The notes below the pieces were generated by a model. That model did not search any database. It was given only the letters and a program-made list of their open reading frames with translations, and was not told where the DNA came from. A stretch of 64,000 nt of DNA. Source: Vavraia culicis subsp. floridensis. Lineage: Eukaryota; Microsporidia; Pleistophoridae. The position numbers and the translations under genes are program-made. Each line of letters opens with the position of its first letter. The first letter of the stretch is position 1. This document shows, one piece after another, positions 8,848 to 20,661 of the stretch. Where the stretch lies: assembly GCF_000192795.1 (NCBI RefSeq), contig NW_007360605.1, forward strand, positions 174,203 to 238,202, read 5' to 3'.

Positions 8848-11800
8848 TTTTATTAAATGTGTAAATTACCAATCAGACATGATATGAAAAGATTTAGGAA
8901 GCTGTCACAATAAAAAAACAAATCACCGCTTGAAATGGTAGTAAAAATTCGGGGCGAGATGACCCGTATGCTGGAAAAATAATTGATAGCGCACCACGTC
9001 AATCGTAAAATGCAAGTGAAAATGAAGCAGTTATGAAGAAATGGAATGTAAATTTGTTGTTTTCATTTTCTGTTTCGGTTTTGAGACCACAATGTTAATT
9101 TTTAATTTTCTGGTTTGGGAACAAATAAGCAAATGATCGACTCACCGTATTGCAATGAAAAAGAAGCGTAATAAAAGATTTGCACTCCTATGTCCTTGAT
9201 ATATGTAATACCGCTTTCATACAACTCAATCTTGTCGGAAATAAATGGCACTGAGGAAAAGTTTGCAGAAATAAATTTCAGTCATATTACACATCAGCCA
9301 AAATAATAAACATAATTAACTGTAACATGACGTAGATCAATTATTAAGCAAGATCAAAATCTACCGATTGATGTTTGTTTTACGTCACTCTTCATGAAAT
9401 GAAACACTGTGCCGGTCATCAACTCCGACATTTGAGACCAATTTCTTGTCAAATATATTTACTTTCAAGTGTACTGTCACTTTATTAAGCTTTATTGTCA
9501 AAATTGATATTTTTTGACATTTCTACTGACCACTAAACGATGCCATGAATAGCCAAGCTTTTGGAAACCGATCCAGTGTAAATATTTTCAAGTAATAAGT
9601 CGGTTTAGTAATACAAATTTTGGTGTATTAGATAGCAATAGGAAACAACAAAAAAATCTAATCAACAAATTGCATTGTTGGTTTCTTTTCGATTTTTATC
9701 CGCCTGATTTCATTATAATACACATAAATTAATTATAAATATACTTTTAGCTTATATGTGCACAATTACACTACCCAAGGACCAAGCCTCCAAGTTAACA
9801 TCCTGCTACTGAAAATTACAATTTTTTATGATACTGTGTATGGTAGGCGCGATCGCAATAATTGGTAAAATTACCCGGATCTTTCAAAACATGGAAAGAG
9901 GCTTTTAGCAGAAACTATTCGAAAAATCGGTCAACGATACGCACTGCAACGTGGAAGAAGAACAACCAGTTAAAGCGAACAAGAGAAATTGCCTGCAGGA
10001 TTATTGAGAATAGCACACAAATTTCATGGAAACACTTGGGAAGGTGACGCATTGTCATTTGTCAATCATTCATTTTTTGCTGTGCGATTTTGACATTAAA
10101 AGACACATACGAGAAATCTTACTCATTTTTAGATGGTAATGTGTATAATCACTCACAAATATGTCGTTATAGAGTCAGCTACCAGCGGTTATCTCATAAA
10201 AGATTTTTAACGATGATTTACAATTTTCAAAGCACGATTTGCCCAGCAAGTGCATATGTGAAATGTCTGGGCAGCAGACAAGTCGAATTTACACAAAACT
10301 AAATTGTGAAGCTAATTTTTTACTCATGGACTCGCAACTCAGACCAAAAATTTTATTTCTACGAACTAGATCATAGAAACAGTTCGGTATCGCATCGTAG
10401 ATCGCTTTAATATATTCAAATTACAGATTTCTGCGCAAAATAAAACGAAATTATGTATTATTGATTCATTATACTCCTTATTTAGCAGTGTCATTTACCG
10501 GTTACAAATCTGGCCAAAAATAATTAAATTTTAAGTAAATAATTTAGTTTTGCAAAACACGACTTGAGCTTTAAAAGTGCCAAAATAATCGAATAAATGA
10601 TTTTGTGTTGCTGAATGCTTACAGTTACGTTGTATCGTACGATAATTGTATCATAAAAGCGTATCGAGTGCTAGCATTATTCAAGTTATTATCCTATGTC
10701 GGTCTTGATTAGAATATTTTAATTAAACCAGTGGATATAAATAGTAAATTTGCTTTGTAAATGTTATTACGATGTGTAAATAGAGAGTTAATTCGAGGAC
10801 ATAATCGTAAATTAGGCGGTTAATTAGTTCGTGCTATCCCAATACCATTTAAAATTCCTAGAAGGGAATTAATAAAGAAGATTACATATGAAAAAAATGA
10901 AAAAAATGCAAGACAGATTATGAGCTCTCTCCAACATACAAATTTACAACAACCGGCGAAACATCCAAGGCCACAATAATGGAGATAGTGACCAACTGAA
11001 ATAGATTTGCGGTACTAACTGAGAAAGTCATGGTGAAAAAAGCACTCTTCGCTCATCTCTTCGACAAGTAAGATCGAGGTAAGTACCAGACATCATAATT
11101 AACCGTTTAATCCAAGAGACAAGCTCCCAGATACCGCAATGTGTAATTGAACATCAGAGGGCTAGCATAGAACCAAACATACTCTTATCATAATGCTTCC
11201 TGAAAAATAATACAGGGCTGAGTTACTATTAAAGCGTAATCATTGAATTATTAGACTACTACAGGTGTTGTGTAGTAATAATAGCATATAATACTTGAAA
11301 AGAACTTATTGCTGACAATCTGTGATTCACATACAGCTCTTCCAACGTACTGTCAAGCCCACCGGATGTAAAGTCGCTCAGTAGAGATTTTTGCAAGCTC
11401 GATTTATTAACCTCTTTACAGCTTGACGTGTGGTATTGCAGAACAAGCCGTATATTATCGTAATGTGTTTGTAATGTCGTTATTATCTCATATCAGTCTC
11501 TCTTATAGTTTTATTGCATCAGATTTTCGTGTACAAGTCATTAAATATTAAATTTACCAGAGGTGCATAGATCGAAAGTATGATTATTATAAGTTTGACT
11601 GGCATAATCTGCAAAGCCTTAATAAAAACAGAAAGTTATGATGTGATGCAGTCATTATTACACCAATTATGGCGATCAATTGCCAAAAATAACCTTAATA
11701 ACGGTAAATTGTGCAGAATAGAACCAAAAAATTAGTTGTGGTGTTTTTAAATTAATCTATGCGGTTCGTGTGATGGTCGGGAAGACATGTCCTATCGATA

Positions 11801-13643
11801 CGAGTTCTATTATATTTCCCTGTAAATGTATTTCTCGCAGGTTACATCATCGGATAGAAATATGAAACAGTTCATTTAAACAATTTGCTTAACATTTCAT
11901 TGAACATTCACCATTCATAACTAAAGTCGATCTACATCATGTCTTGCAGAGGTGTATATGCGCGTTTAGATATGCGGAAATATATAAATATGCTTTGATG
12001 ATAAAAATATATATCGGGTACATTACGTGGAGATAATCAACCCAATCTTAAGCATGCGTTGGTTTAAGTGCACGAGTTGTTTCAATGTTGTAAATAACAG
12101 AGATAAACGTGTTGTTACAATTTGTACAAAGTGTTCATATCATCTTTAGCATGAAATAGAACATATTTTGTTCTGCAACTTCCTTTACTAAAATTTAATT
12201 CGCCATCAAAATGGTTGTTAGCGTATATCGGCCAAGAAAATGGTGGATCATATGATATAACCTGACTGACTCGCTTGTATTTACCGTGATTTAAAATGCG
12301 ATCAGTGGAATGACAGAAGATAAATAACCTATAGACAATAATAAAGTGCGTAATTGTTACTTTTGTGATCACAGCATTCATCTTTATGTTGGCATTCTAA
12401 TCATCCATCAAACATTAGAGTTATTAATCGTGAAGTGGTTGTAGTCTGATTTGCTCAAAATACGATAACTACAAAGCAGATCGACATTGGATAATCTATC
12501 CTTCCTCATCAACCGTAATAGTTACACACAATCATACATATAAGCAAACTCTGGCTGTGATCTCTTGAATATTTGTAATTGGCCAGGCAAAATGTTGTTG
12601 TAAAACCATAGATGGTATTATTGGCCGGTTTGTCCAAGCAAATCGATCAATCCTTCCAGTAAAATAGAACATTTTATCCTTTAAATTACATAGACAAAAA
12701 GAAATACCATCGTCTAGGTCACTTTTCTTGTGAAGCGTTCTAGTTTTTGCTGATAAACAATAGATAGAGAGACATGTTTTGTGGCTAAAGGTTAATTACG
12801 CTCGTATCGAAAGATTTGAAAATAGCTAAGAATAGATCAAAATGATAATTGGAAGGGACGAATAAATCGTATTAAATAAACGATAAAGTTTATGTTGCGC
12901 ACCTTGGATGAAATCAGTGCAGTTTTGAATATGACCCTAAAAGTTAACTGAGGAGTTTAAACATAATTTCGTTCCACATTTTCGGTTTGCAAGTACATAA
13001 TAGCAAAATTAAATCCACGTTATTATAAGAATGGTCTTATCTAAGACATAATTATCTGTTTTTTGCCTCCATGATTCATGTACTAATAATCGCTCCTATT
13101 GCATGTTATAACTAATTTTTGGTACCTTAGTGGTTCATTTCTGCCATGAAACACGGTACGACTAGATTCATAAAAATTGCTAATTAACTTATTTGTCATC
13201 TTTCTCTATAAAGGCAAATACCTTACAAATTTTACCAAAAATTGCAAATGTACTCGATCAACATGAATGGAGGCAAAAATTGTACGAGTAGTGCAACGAA
13301 CTAACGAAAATAAATACTATCAATTTGTGAAATCAATAATATGTCAAGTTCGTGCACCTGACTCAAATTATCGGTACGTATTCGAATGGTATAACAACAA
13401 ATAAAGCTTTTCTGAAGTGTAAAGGGTTGTGTTTTCAAGTCAGTTTTGCATTTAGTTCAACGCCAATGTCTGACCTCTGATTATTTGTACATATAACGTC
13501 AAAAAAAACGCGGTGGTCGCATACAAGATAATGTTTTACAACGTAATTTACAGCAGCTAATTTTTTTTAAATGGTTTAAGGTATACCTGACCAACCAGAA
13601 AAATCACGTGGATCAAAACGCGTACAAAACAATTTAATAACCA
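8848..13643. other. 4.8-kb AT-rich gene desert
   Basis: No convincing gene, tRNA or transposon remnant is visible. One weak minus-strand ORF (12115-12381) is listed separately. The base composition is clearly more AT-rich than in the housekeeping blocks, and stops are frequent in all frames. Confidence 0.6.
12115..12381 (-). CDS. Possible 88-residue protein
   Basis: An ATG-started ORF with a hydrophobic stretch near the N-terminus (FIIVYRLFIF) followed by a fairly protein-like, charged remainder. There is no C run and no TATA box at the usual spacing, and no family is recognised. It is the best ORF in the desert between the two homeobox genes but may be chance. Confidence 0.2.
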   Translation of the reverse strand: MNAVITKVTITHFIIVYRLFIFCHSTDRILNHGKYKRVSQVISYDPPFSWPIYANNHFDGELNFSKGSCRTKYVLFHAKDDMNTLYKL

Positions 13644-14084
13644 TTAAATGCTTTTTTCATCCTCATCCGATTTATTTTTAATCTGTATTCCACAGCTATT
13701 TATGATCTCTACCAACTTGGTGCTCGGCACATCAAACACCTCCTCCTCATTTCCATCCGCGTTTATCTCCTTCTGCACGAATTTGTTATATTCATTCACA
13801 AATGCTCTATCGGACGAGTTTTTGCTCGTATCTTTCTTCTTGCAAATTTGCCTTTTGTTCTGGAACCAGACCTGAACTGATCTTTGCGATATTCCCAACA
13901 GCAATGCAAGTTCATTACGTGTCTCAGTGGACGGAAAGTTAGTTATGTTGTAGACTGCCTTGAGGACAGACTGTTGTAGCAATGTTTTCTTTACCTTCAT
14001 GCCATAATACGACTTCCTTCGTCGCAAAGAATTTATTTTTAATAGACCTAGCGCTGCGTCTACTTCGGTCTTGCTGATTTGCAT
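13644..14084 (-). CDS. Homeodomain protein (second of two related)
   Basis: A 146-residue protein with a homeodomain at about residues 26-85. Helix 3 is RSVQVWFQNKRQ with W at residue 73. NFPSTETRNELALLLG is nearly identical to the first homeobox protein, so the two are paralogues. The tail shares the motif FDVPSTKLVEIINSC with the first gene. I start at the ATG at 14084; the ORF extends upstream only through non-ATG codons. A TATA-like CATATAAATG lies 17 nt before this ATG and there is no C run. The two homeobox genes share orientation and are separated by about 4.8 kb of empty sequence. Confidence 0.93.
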   Translation of the reverse strand: MQISKTEVDAALGLLKINSLRRRKSYYGMKVKKTLLQQSVLKAVYNITNFPSTETRNELALLLGISQRSVQVWFQNKRQICKKKDTSKNSSDRAFVNEYNKFVQKEINADGNEEEVFDVPSTKLVEIINSCGIQIKNKSDEDEKSI

Positions 14085-14101
14085 TGCTTTGTGTCCTTGT
14101 T

Positions 14102-14111
14102 CATTTATATG
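14102..14111 (-). promoter_or_regulatory. TATA-like box of homeobox gene 2
   Basis: Minus-strand CATATAAATG ends 17 nt before the ATG at 14084, the same architecture as homeobox gene 1 but with a diverged core. Confidence 0.5.
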
Positions 14112-17100
14112 ATCAGATTTATGAATGCCAATCAAAATGAAATTAGTTAGTCCAATTTTACCTTTTAGGGAACCGAAACCAAATATTACTTATGTCAAGC
14201 CGCTAATATACAGGACTTGCCGACAATATAAAGACAAATTAGCATATCACGGAAATTTGCGGACTAATTGTAATAATGGCGACATGTTCTAATGCCGATT
14301 CGTATCACAAAATATTGATTACCCGGTTACTTCATTAAAACGATAAGAAAAACGTGAAGACACGATAAAGATAAAAAAATGAAGTGAGCTCGAACTGTTG
14401 TTGTAATTGACAGCAGAGTGACAAGCGGGTGGATGACCGTAACAATGAGGGTGGATAAAAAGCGTCCAGGCAAAACGTATAGCGCGAGGAATACAAATAT
14501 TTTAATTTATTCCAGCTTTAATTACACTCGAATCATATTACAATTAAATAATTTCGATACTTATTAACAGTAATTAAGGTAAAATTAGCAATAAATCAAA
14601 TTTACGACTTTTCACATCCAGTAATCTGTATTACGTGTCCATGTGTTTTATCACTTCATTCACATTAAAGTGAGAGCACTGTAAACACGTCAAAAGTCAA
14701 TAAATTTTCATTTATATTGGACATTATTCAACGAAAGGGTCAAAATATAGGTTATATGCACGAAATACATACATATGATTTTTTTTATCGATTTTACATT
14801 CTCATATTGGTTTAACACAGTATAATTCTCTGGAAACTTGTCAAAACTTCAATTATTACTTTATTAACCAAATTATTGTTTGTTACATCAGTGCATATAA
14901 TCCAGCATGATTAATCACGTTATCGCAATCAGCTCATCGCCCGATCAAAATATAAATATTTAATTCATTGATTTATTAATTATCATGACACTGGCTCAAT
15001 AAAGGTATATTAATGGCATACTGCCTTTATTAATTCGCATACATCGCCTACATACGTATTAGGAACAATATAACCTCGATTAATGCTCCCTCTGTAAAAA
15101 TGAATTGCATGTCGTACAATTTGTTCTGAATTAGTTCGCATACTGAGTAATGTAATACTTGAATTTCTTCACAGAAATACGCTATAGAAGGTTGAAGCTT
15201 GCATTGGACTACAGTGGCAGGTCTCCGTACTAGGTTGACAAATTTACAAGCAACTTGATAAACATATAATCCGGAATGAAAATTCAGTTAGAAGCCAGTT
15301 AGATAAAAGTGCTGTCAATTTGATGAATGCAGGCCTAAGACAGTCATGAAGAATGTGCTTTACAAACCGCTCACTGGCAGAACAACTTAACAGAGGGACA
15401 GTTCAAAAGGTGTTTTAAATCTTGTAGACATACCGATCAGTGAACAATAAGATTTTTGAGGTTTTGTAATTCACAGTCTTGGCTGGTACTCAGGAAAAAT
15501 TTATTTAATGTCGATATAGGACAGCGATTTCAAAAGAAACTTCTTGAAACGGTTAACACTGTTCGTTGTCTATGGTTGTTTAGTGCGGCACGAAAGAACC
15601 AAAATTTACAATAAGATATCAAATGAAGTAATACAACCGAAATGATCTGATTTTAGAAATTATGTCGTAAGATTGGCAGAGAAAATGAATATTGCTATGT
15701 TATACGAACAAGAGCATAAAATTCAAATGATTAGGAACATGTTACGGATCTTTTGTGATTTACCAAATTATCTGCACCCCAATGCGTACAGTGTTTCCAG
15801 CTGATAGGATAAAACTGGGATAAATCCAAATGCGTTTGGAGAAATTCCAATGGAATACGAACAGTCTGAACGTAAGCAACAATCGTATCAGCTAATTTAC
15901 GTTGAATTGTAGCATAGTTTACGGCTGCTTTGATTCATATTGGTATTTTGTAACAGCTGAGGTTTAATCAGGTTTGACATGGTATGGTAGCATAAAAAGT
16001 ATTAGCATACTGAGCGACCGGTACCAAATACTGACTCTCATTCCAAAAATAACACTTTATGGGAAATGTCTTATTTATGATTCATTATCAAACTTAAATA
16101 CATGGTTAAAGCATACATTATGGTGCATTATTAAAAAGCTGATTCCTTCAGCCCGTGTATTTTCTATCACTTTCGTGCCGTCATTGCGAGTTTTTACCCG
16201 TTGTACTTTTCAGACGAAAAAAGCGAATATCAGCTGTTCTACACCATTAGGAATGGCACTGAACGAACCGTTGTGCAAAATCATCAATGCTTTAGAATAC
16301 TGCACATGTACCAGGCAGTTATGTATGTGAGCGTTTTTTCCTCGGTAGGAATTAGTTCTTACGATGTCGCCGTATTTATTTCGATCATTACTCGCGTAAT
16401 ATGCTTTACTCATTTTTGTTGCACCAAACTCATCATCAAGCATATCCTCTGTATTTATATCGAGTCGTTTTGATGCGTCTCTCTCATTCCGTGTTAATGT
16501 CTAAATTTCTCATTTTGCTTCACTCCGTCTGTAAAATGTGACAGGATATACCGCACTCAAAATTACTTTATTAATCCGCAGTATTTACAAAGTTTAATAA
16601 TTTGCCTTTTACGTTTTTGTTGCATGCCAAGAATAACCAAGAACATAATACACATTTGTTTTGTTATTTAATTTCTTATACATCACCAAGCACGTAATGA
16701 TTTTCATTGACATGTCAAATTCAAAAAAAAATTTTATATTGGTTCCTGCAATCAATTATTTTGGAGTGGAAGATCTGCGCATTGGTCAGATATGCTCTCC
16801 AGTTCGGGTGACATACATGGTAGCTGGTCTCATGCATGTCACTCATCGCGTTTGACTGTGCTCAATGGAGGAACAATACGCGATGAAAAAAACTATTTAT
16901 TGTGCTTTGATCATAAATTAGCACATTTTAATTAAAAACCATTGACGCACATATAACACAACAAAGGACTTGTACAACACGCATCCATTTTTGATTGTTT
17001 TGCATTTTCGTAATTACTTCTCTTTTTAGCACCGAACTTGCATTTTTTAACACTTCTACGAAATTTGCAACTAAAACCATACTATGCACACAGCACACTC

Positions 17101-17478
17101 TGTTTGTATGCGGCAGGTGTTCAGGTACTCTCCGTTCTGGTTCAATCCTGAGGTGAAAAGTTGCTCGGTATGTCACGCCATCCCTCGCACAACTACGCCA
17201 ATGTTTTGCTTTTTTGGCTTATACCAATGAGAACATTGCCATACCACAACTAACCAATCACAATCGGCTATTTCTTTCCTTTCAGTCCTTACTTAAAGGA
17301 TTTCTGAGCGTACGATTGGTCCAATACGTATTCGGTACTGTAACAGTTAGAAGAACGCACGCCATTTATCTCATGTTGTACACCGTTCTACGTGCTTATC
17401 ACTCGATTTATTTTTGTTTTCGTTTTAATCCCAAAATTTTTATAAAAGAAATTTTAAATTCGACCCCCAGTAAAAAGG
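14112..17478. other. AT-rich intergenic region before actin
   Basis: No firm gene. A minus-strand ORF at 16210-16443 is listed as doubtful, and the overlapping plus-strand ORFs (15974-16473) look like chance. The last 50 nt hold the actin promoter: a TATA-like tttataaaag around 17440 and CCCCC at 17464-17468. Confidence 0.55.
16210..16443 (-). CDS. Possible 77-residue protein
   Basis: The ATG-started ORF has a polar, protein-like N-terminal half and ends in a short hydrophobic tail. A GATATAAATAC box sits only 7 nt before the first ATG, or about 37 nt before the second in-frame ATG at 16413. Neither matches the 17-20 nt spacing of the convincing TATA-class genes. No family is recognised; it may be a remnant. 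Confidence 0.22.
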   Translation of the reverse strand: MLDDEFGATKMSKAYYASNDRNKYGDIVRTNSYRGKNAHIHNCLVHVQYSKALMILHNGSFSAIPNGVEQLIFAFFV

Positions 17479-18612
17479 ATGAGCTCAGAAAGTGCGCCAG
17501 CAATAGTAATTGATAATGGATCAGGTATGTGTAAGGCAGGGTTTGCAGGTGATGATGCGCCGCGCTCGGTGTTCCCATGCATCGTGGGGACGCCTAGGCA
17601 CCAGGGTGTGATGGTCGGAATGGGACAGAAGGATTCATATGTCGGTGACGAGGCACAGTCCAAGAGGGGTATCCTGTCACTGAAGTATCCTATAGAACAC
17701 GGAATTGTTCTGGACTGGAAGGCTATGGAGAAAATATGGCACCACACGTTTTATAACGAGCTCAGAGTTGCACCGGAGGAGCATCCCGTGCTGATGACTG
17801 AGGCACCGATCAATCCTAAGGTTAACAGGGAGAGGATGTTGCAGATCGCTTTTGAGACATTCAATGTGCCTTCTTTCTACGTCTCTATCCAGGCCGTGCT
17901 TTCTTTATACGCATCGGGCAGAACAACAGGATTGGTTTTGGATTCTGGCGACGGTGTCACGCACATTGTTCCGATCTACGAGGGATACTCGCTGCCACAT
18001 GCCATGATGAGGCTTGACTTTGCAGGAAGGGATGTAACCGATTATTTCATCAAGCTGCTCAAAGAAAACGGATACTCGCTTGTCACGACGGCTGAGAGAG
18101 AAATCGCACGTGACTGCAAGGAGAGTACGTGTTACGTTGCTGTAGACTTTGCAGAGGAGCTGAAAAGATACGAGAATGCTGAGAAAGAGATTGTTAAGAC
18201 GTATGAGCTGCCTGATGGTAATGTTCTCAAATTAGGAAATCAGGTGTTCCGAGCGCCTGAGATGCTCTTCAACCCTTCATTGTCAGGATTTGAGCTGCCA
18301 GGAATCCATGAGACCATTTATAACTCCATTATGAGATGCGACGTTGATATAAGAAAATGCCTGTACAGCAATATCGTGCTCAGCGGTGGAACAACGATGT
18401 ATCCAGGCATATCAGATCGTTTACAGAAGGAAATTTCGGCGTTGGCGCCTCCATCAATTCAGGTTAAGGTTATTGCACCACCCGAGCGAAAATACAGTGT
18501 GTGGATCGGTGGAAGTATCCTGGCCTCGTTGTCGACTTTCCAGACTATGTGGATCACGAAGGATGAGTACGCAGAGATAGGACCCAGCGTGGTGCACAGC
18601 AAGTGCTTCTAA
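17479..18612 (+). CDS. ACT1: Actin
   Basis: Full-length actin of 377 residues, the cytoskeletal ATPase. The phosphate-1 loop [18 protein letters not shown] is at 12-29. The phosphate-2 loop [11 protein letters not shown], the adenosine region [10 protein letters not shown] and the C-terminus ending KCF are all present. Departures from the canonical sequence include the WKAMEKIW segment (usually WDDMEKIW), SIQAVLSLY, and VHSKCF in place of VHRKCF. These are typical of fast-evolving microsporidian actins. The ATG is preceded by CCCCC about 10 nt upstream and a TATA-like tttataaaag about 30 nt before the ATG. Confidence 0.98.
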   Translation: MSSESAPAIVIDNGSGMCKAGFAGDDAPRSVFPCIVGTPRHQGVMVGMGQKDSYVGDEAQSKRGILSLKYPIEHGIVLDWKAMEKIWHHTFYNELRVAPEEHPVLMTEAPINPKVNRERMLQIAFETFNVPSFYVSIQAVLSLYASGRTTGLVLDSGDGVTHIVPIYEGYSLPHAMMRLDFAGRDVTDYFIKLLKENGYSLVTTAEREIARDCKESTCYVAVDFAEELKRYENAEKEIVKTYELPDGNVLKLGNQVFRAPEMLFNPSLSGFELPGIHETIYNSIMRCDVDIRKCLYSNIVLSGGTTMYPGISDRLQKEISALAPPSIQVKVIAPPERKYSVWIGGSILASLSTFQTMWITKDEYAEIGPSVVHSKCF

Positions 18613-20661
18613 ATGATTAAATGAAAGTTATTTGAACGTTTTGAGAGTGTTTTAAGTGGTTTTTGTCTAACTAGAGGGCAATATTTCGCCGATATGTTTT
18701 ATTATGGGGTAAGTTCTATGGTATGACCGTCGGATGGGGACTCACGATTTGCTCGGATTGTGCTACATGTAAAATTTTGGAATAACAAAAAGTTTAATTA
18801 GCAGACCAGCGTTATGAGACACAGATCCATGGTCATTCCTAAGCTTAGGAGAGTGTGTTTGAATGGTAATATTGTGAAGTATAAAAATTTTATTGTGGCA
18901 AATAGATGAACCACTAGTCGAAAATTGCAGCGGTTCGATTCCGCGATGAATCATCCTTATTCACGAAAAAGTCACATTTTCCTCGTTGATTATGGAAAAC
19001 CAATTCTAAGAAGCCTTCATCATATAAATGGATTTGCATTGTTTAGATGTGATGGAGAACTTCAGCATTATAATAAATCGCCGAAGCTGATGTGTTATGA
19101 GAGGATAGATGAACGTGCTTTTAGTAAAAAAATGGCCGAATAGTTTTGCTTTCGAGTATTTCACTTATATTGAAATATGTTTAAAGTGTTTATTAACTGT
19201 TTGCTATCATTCTGTTGTATTTTTGTAGCATTTTCTGTGCATAGGTTCGTTCACAGCTCCTCTTTTGTTTACCTTGACTATCAAATTAAGGATGTGATGA
19301 CAGTTCGCTGAACTGTCAGAAAGAATCTGTTAGTAGATAACGATATTTGTTGTAAATGTTGTGGGTGTTTACGTTAACAGATCTAAGAACAAGTTTATTC
19401 CTTTGTCTTGCGTTTGAACCAAGACATATGTGTTATTTCATAAGCAGTGCACTTAGCCACACAGAAAACAGTCAAAATATCAAGTTATTTGATAAATCCA
19501 TTTGATTTTGCTTATTTTTGACAACTTAGCAAGTATTTGCTTTAATTCTCGTAACTTTGTTGATTGCTTATGTTTTGTTTTCTCCAGTATGAAATGATTT
19601 ACCAGTGAAGAAATGGAAGAACATACAGCATAAGATAATACCTTAGAAATGGCAATCTGTCATTTTATAGAGTAGAAATACATGACCAATTGTTAGCAGC
19701 TTGCTGTGCTCATTGCACAATCAATAATTTGTTCTGTGAACAAGTCCTGTATGTATTGACCAATACCTACTGTCCAAAATTGTCTGTACTTTGTTTAACC
19801 CCAAAACAAAAAGAGCACGATTCGCTGCCATCTGGGATGTATGATTAGGGCCATTCAAGAATCGAAAAGCGGTAACGCGTGTGGAAGGTTGAACAACAAT
19901 GTGTATTGAGTACGCTGCACCTCGAAGCTGCCTGGAGCTAGCTTTAGACATAGGTTAAAATAACTAACGATAACTAGTGCTTAAACAGGCAGTTTTGTAG
20001 TTCTAACAAAGGCTTGTAGAAGTAGATTACTAGTGCCTAACGAAAAATATTATGGCTAAGATATGGCCTGAAGAACATATTTAACAGAATATATGATCAC
20101 TGGATTAGATTGTCATAAAAATCATGCAAATATGATAGTTTGGTTCCTAGAAATTGAATCAAACACTCTTAATGTGCAACCAGTGTTTGTGCCCTAAAAT
20201 ATGTATTGGATACAAGGATCGATTCGTAAACGTAAAGCCCCTTCAATAACCCTGAGTAAAACAACAAAAATTTTATATTTAATGCATTACGATCGTGATG
20301 AGAATAAAAGACTAGAAAATGCTATGTTAATTTGCCAGTCAGAGTGTATCTTGATTTCGAACTGGTAAACTAAGGAAGATGAACCACAAAAAATAGAAAT
20401 AGGTTTGAATTACTCCTGAAAGTAAAATGTTTAATGCTTAAATTGAAAAAATTGTGCCCCTAACCTCAACCTTAAAAGGTGACACAATCTTGGGATACTA
20501 GGCGAATCATTTTTTTGGTGTTTTATTTTCATTATGGCCCGTTCCGCAAGCAATAGTTTAATCCAATTTCATGAACAAAATGCTATTAAGTTTATAAGAT
20601 AAACGCTACGAAGGTTTATATATGTGAAATGATGGTTTAGCACTTCTGAAAAAAATTTAAT
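18613..20661. other. Intergenic between actin and M18 aminopeptidase
   Basis: About 2 kb without a convincing ORF. A B-box-like string at 18932-18942 does not belong to a foldable tRNA. Nothing else was seen. Confidence 0.6.

Noticed and set aside
15974..16473. Overlapping plus-strand ORFs of 118 and 90 codons
   Set aside because: AT-rich chance ORFs overlapping each other, without start signals.
18896..18952. B-box-like GGTTCGATTCC with an A-box-like TGGCAAATAG upstream, suggesting a tRNA
   Set aside because: The boxes are about 8 nt too close, the acceptor arms do not pair, and no anticodon stem forms. At most it is a decayed tRNA; more likely chance.
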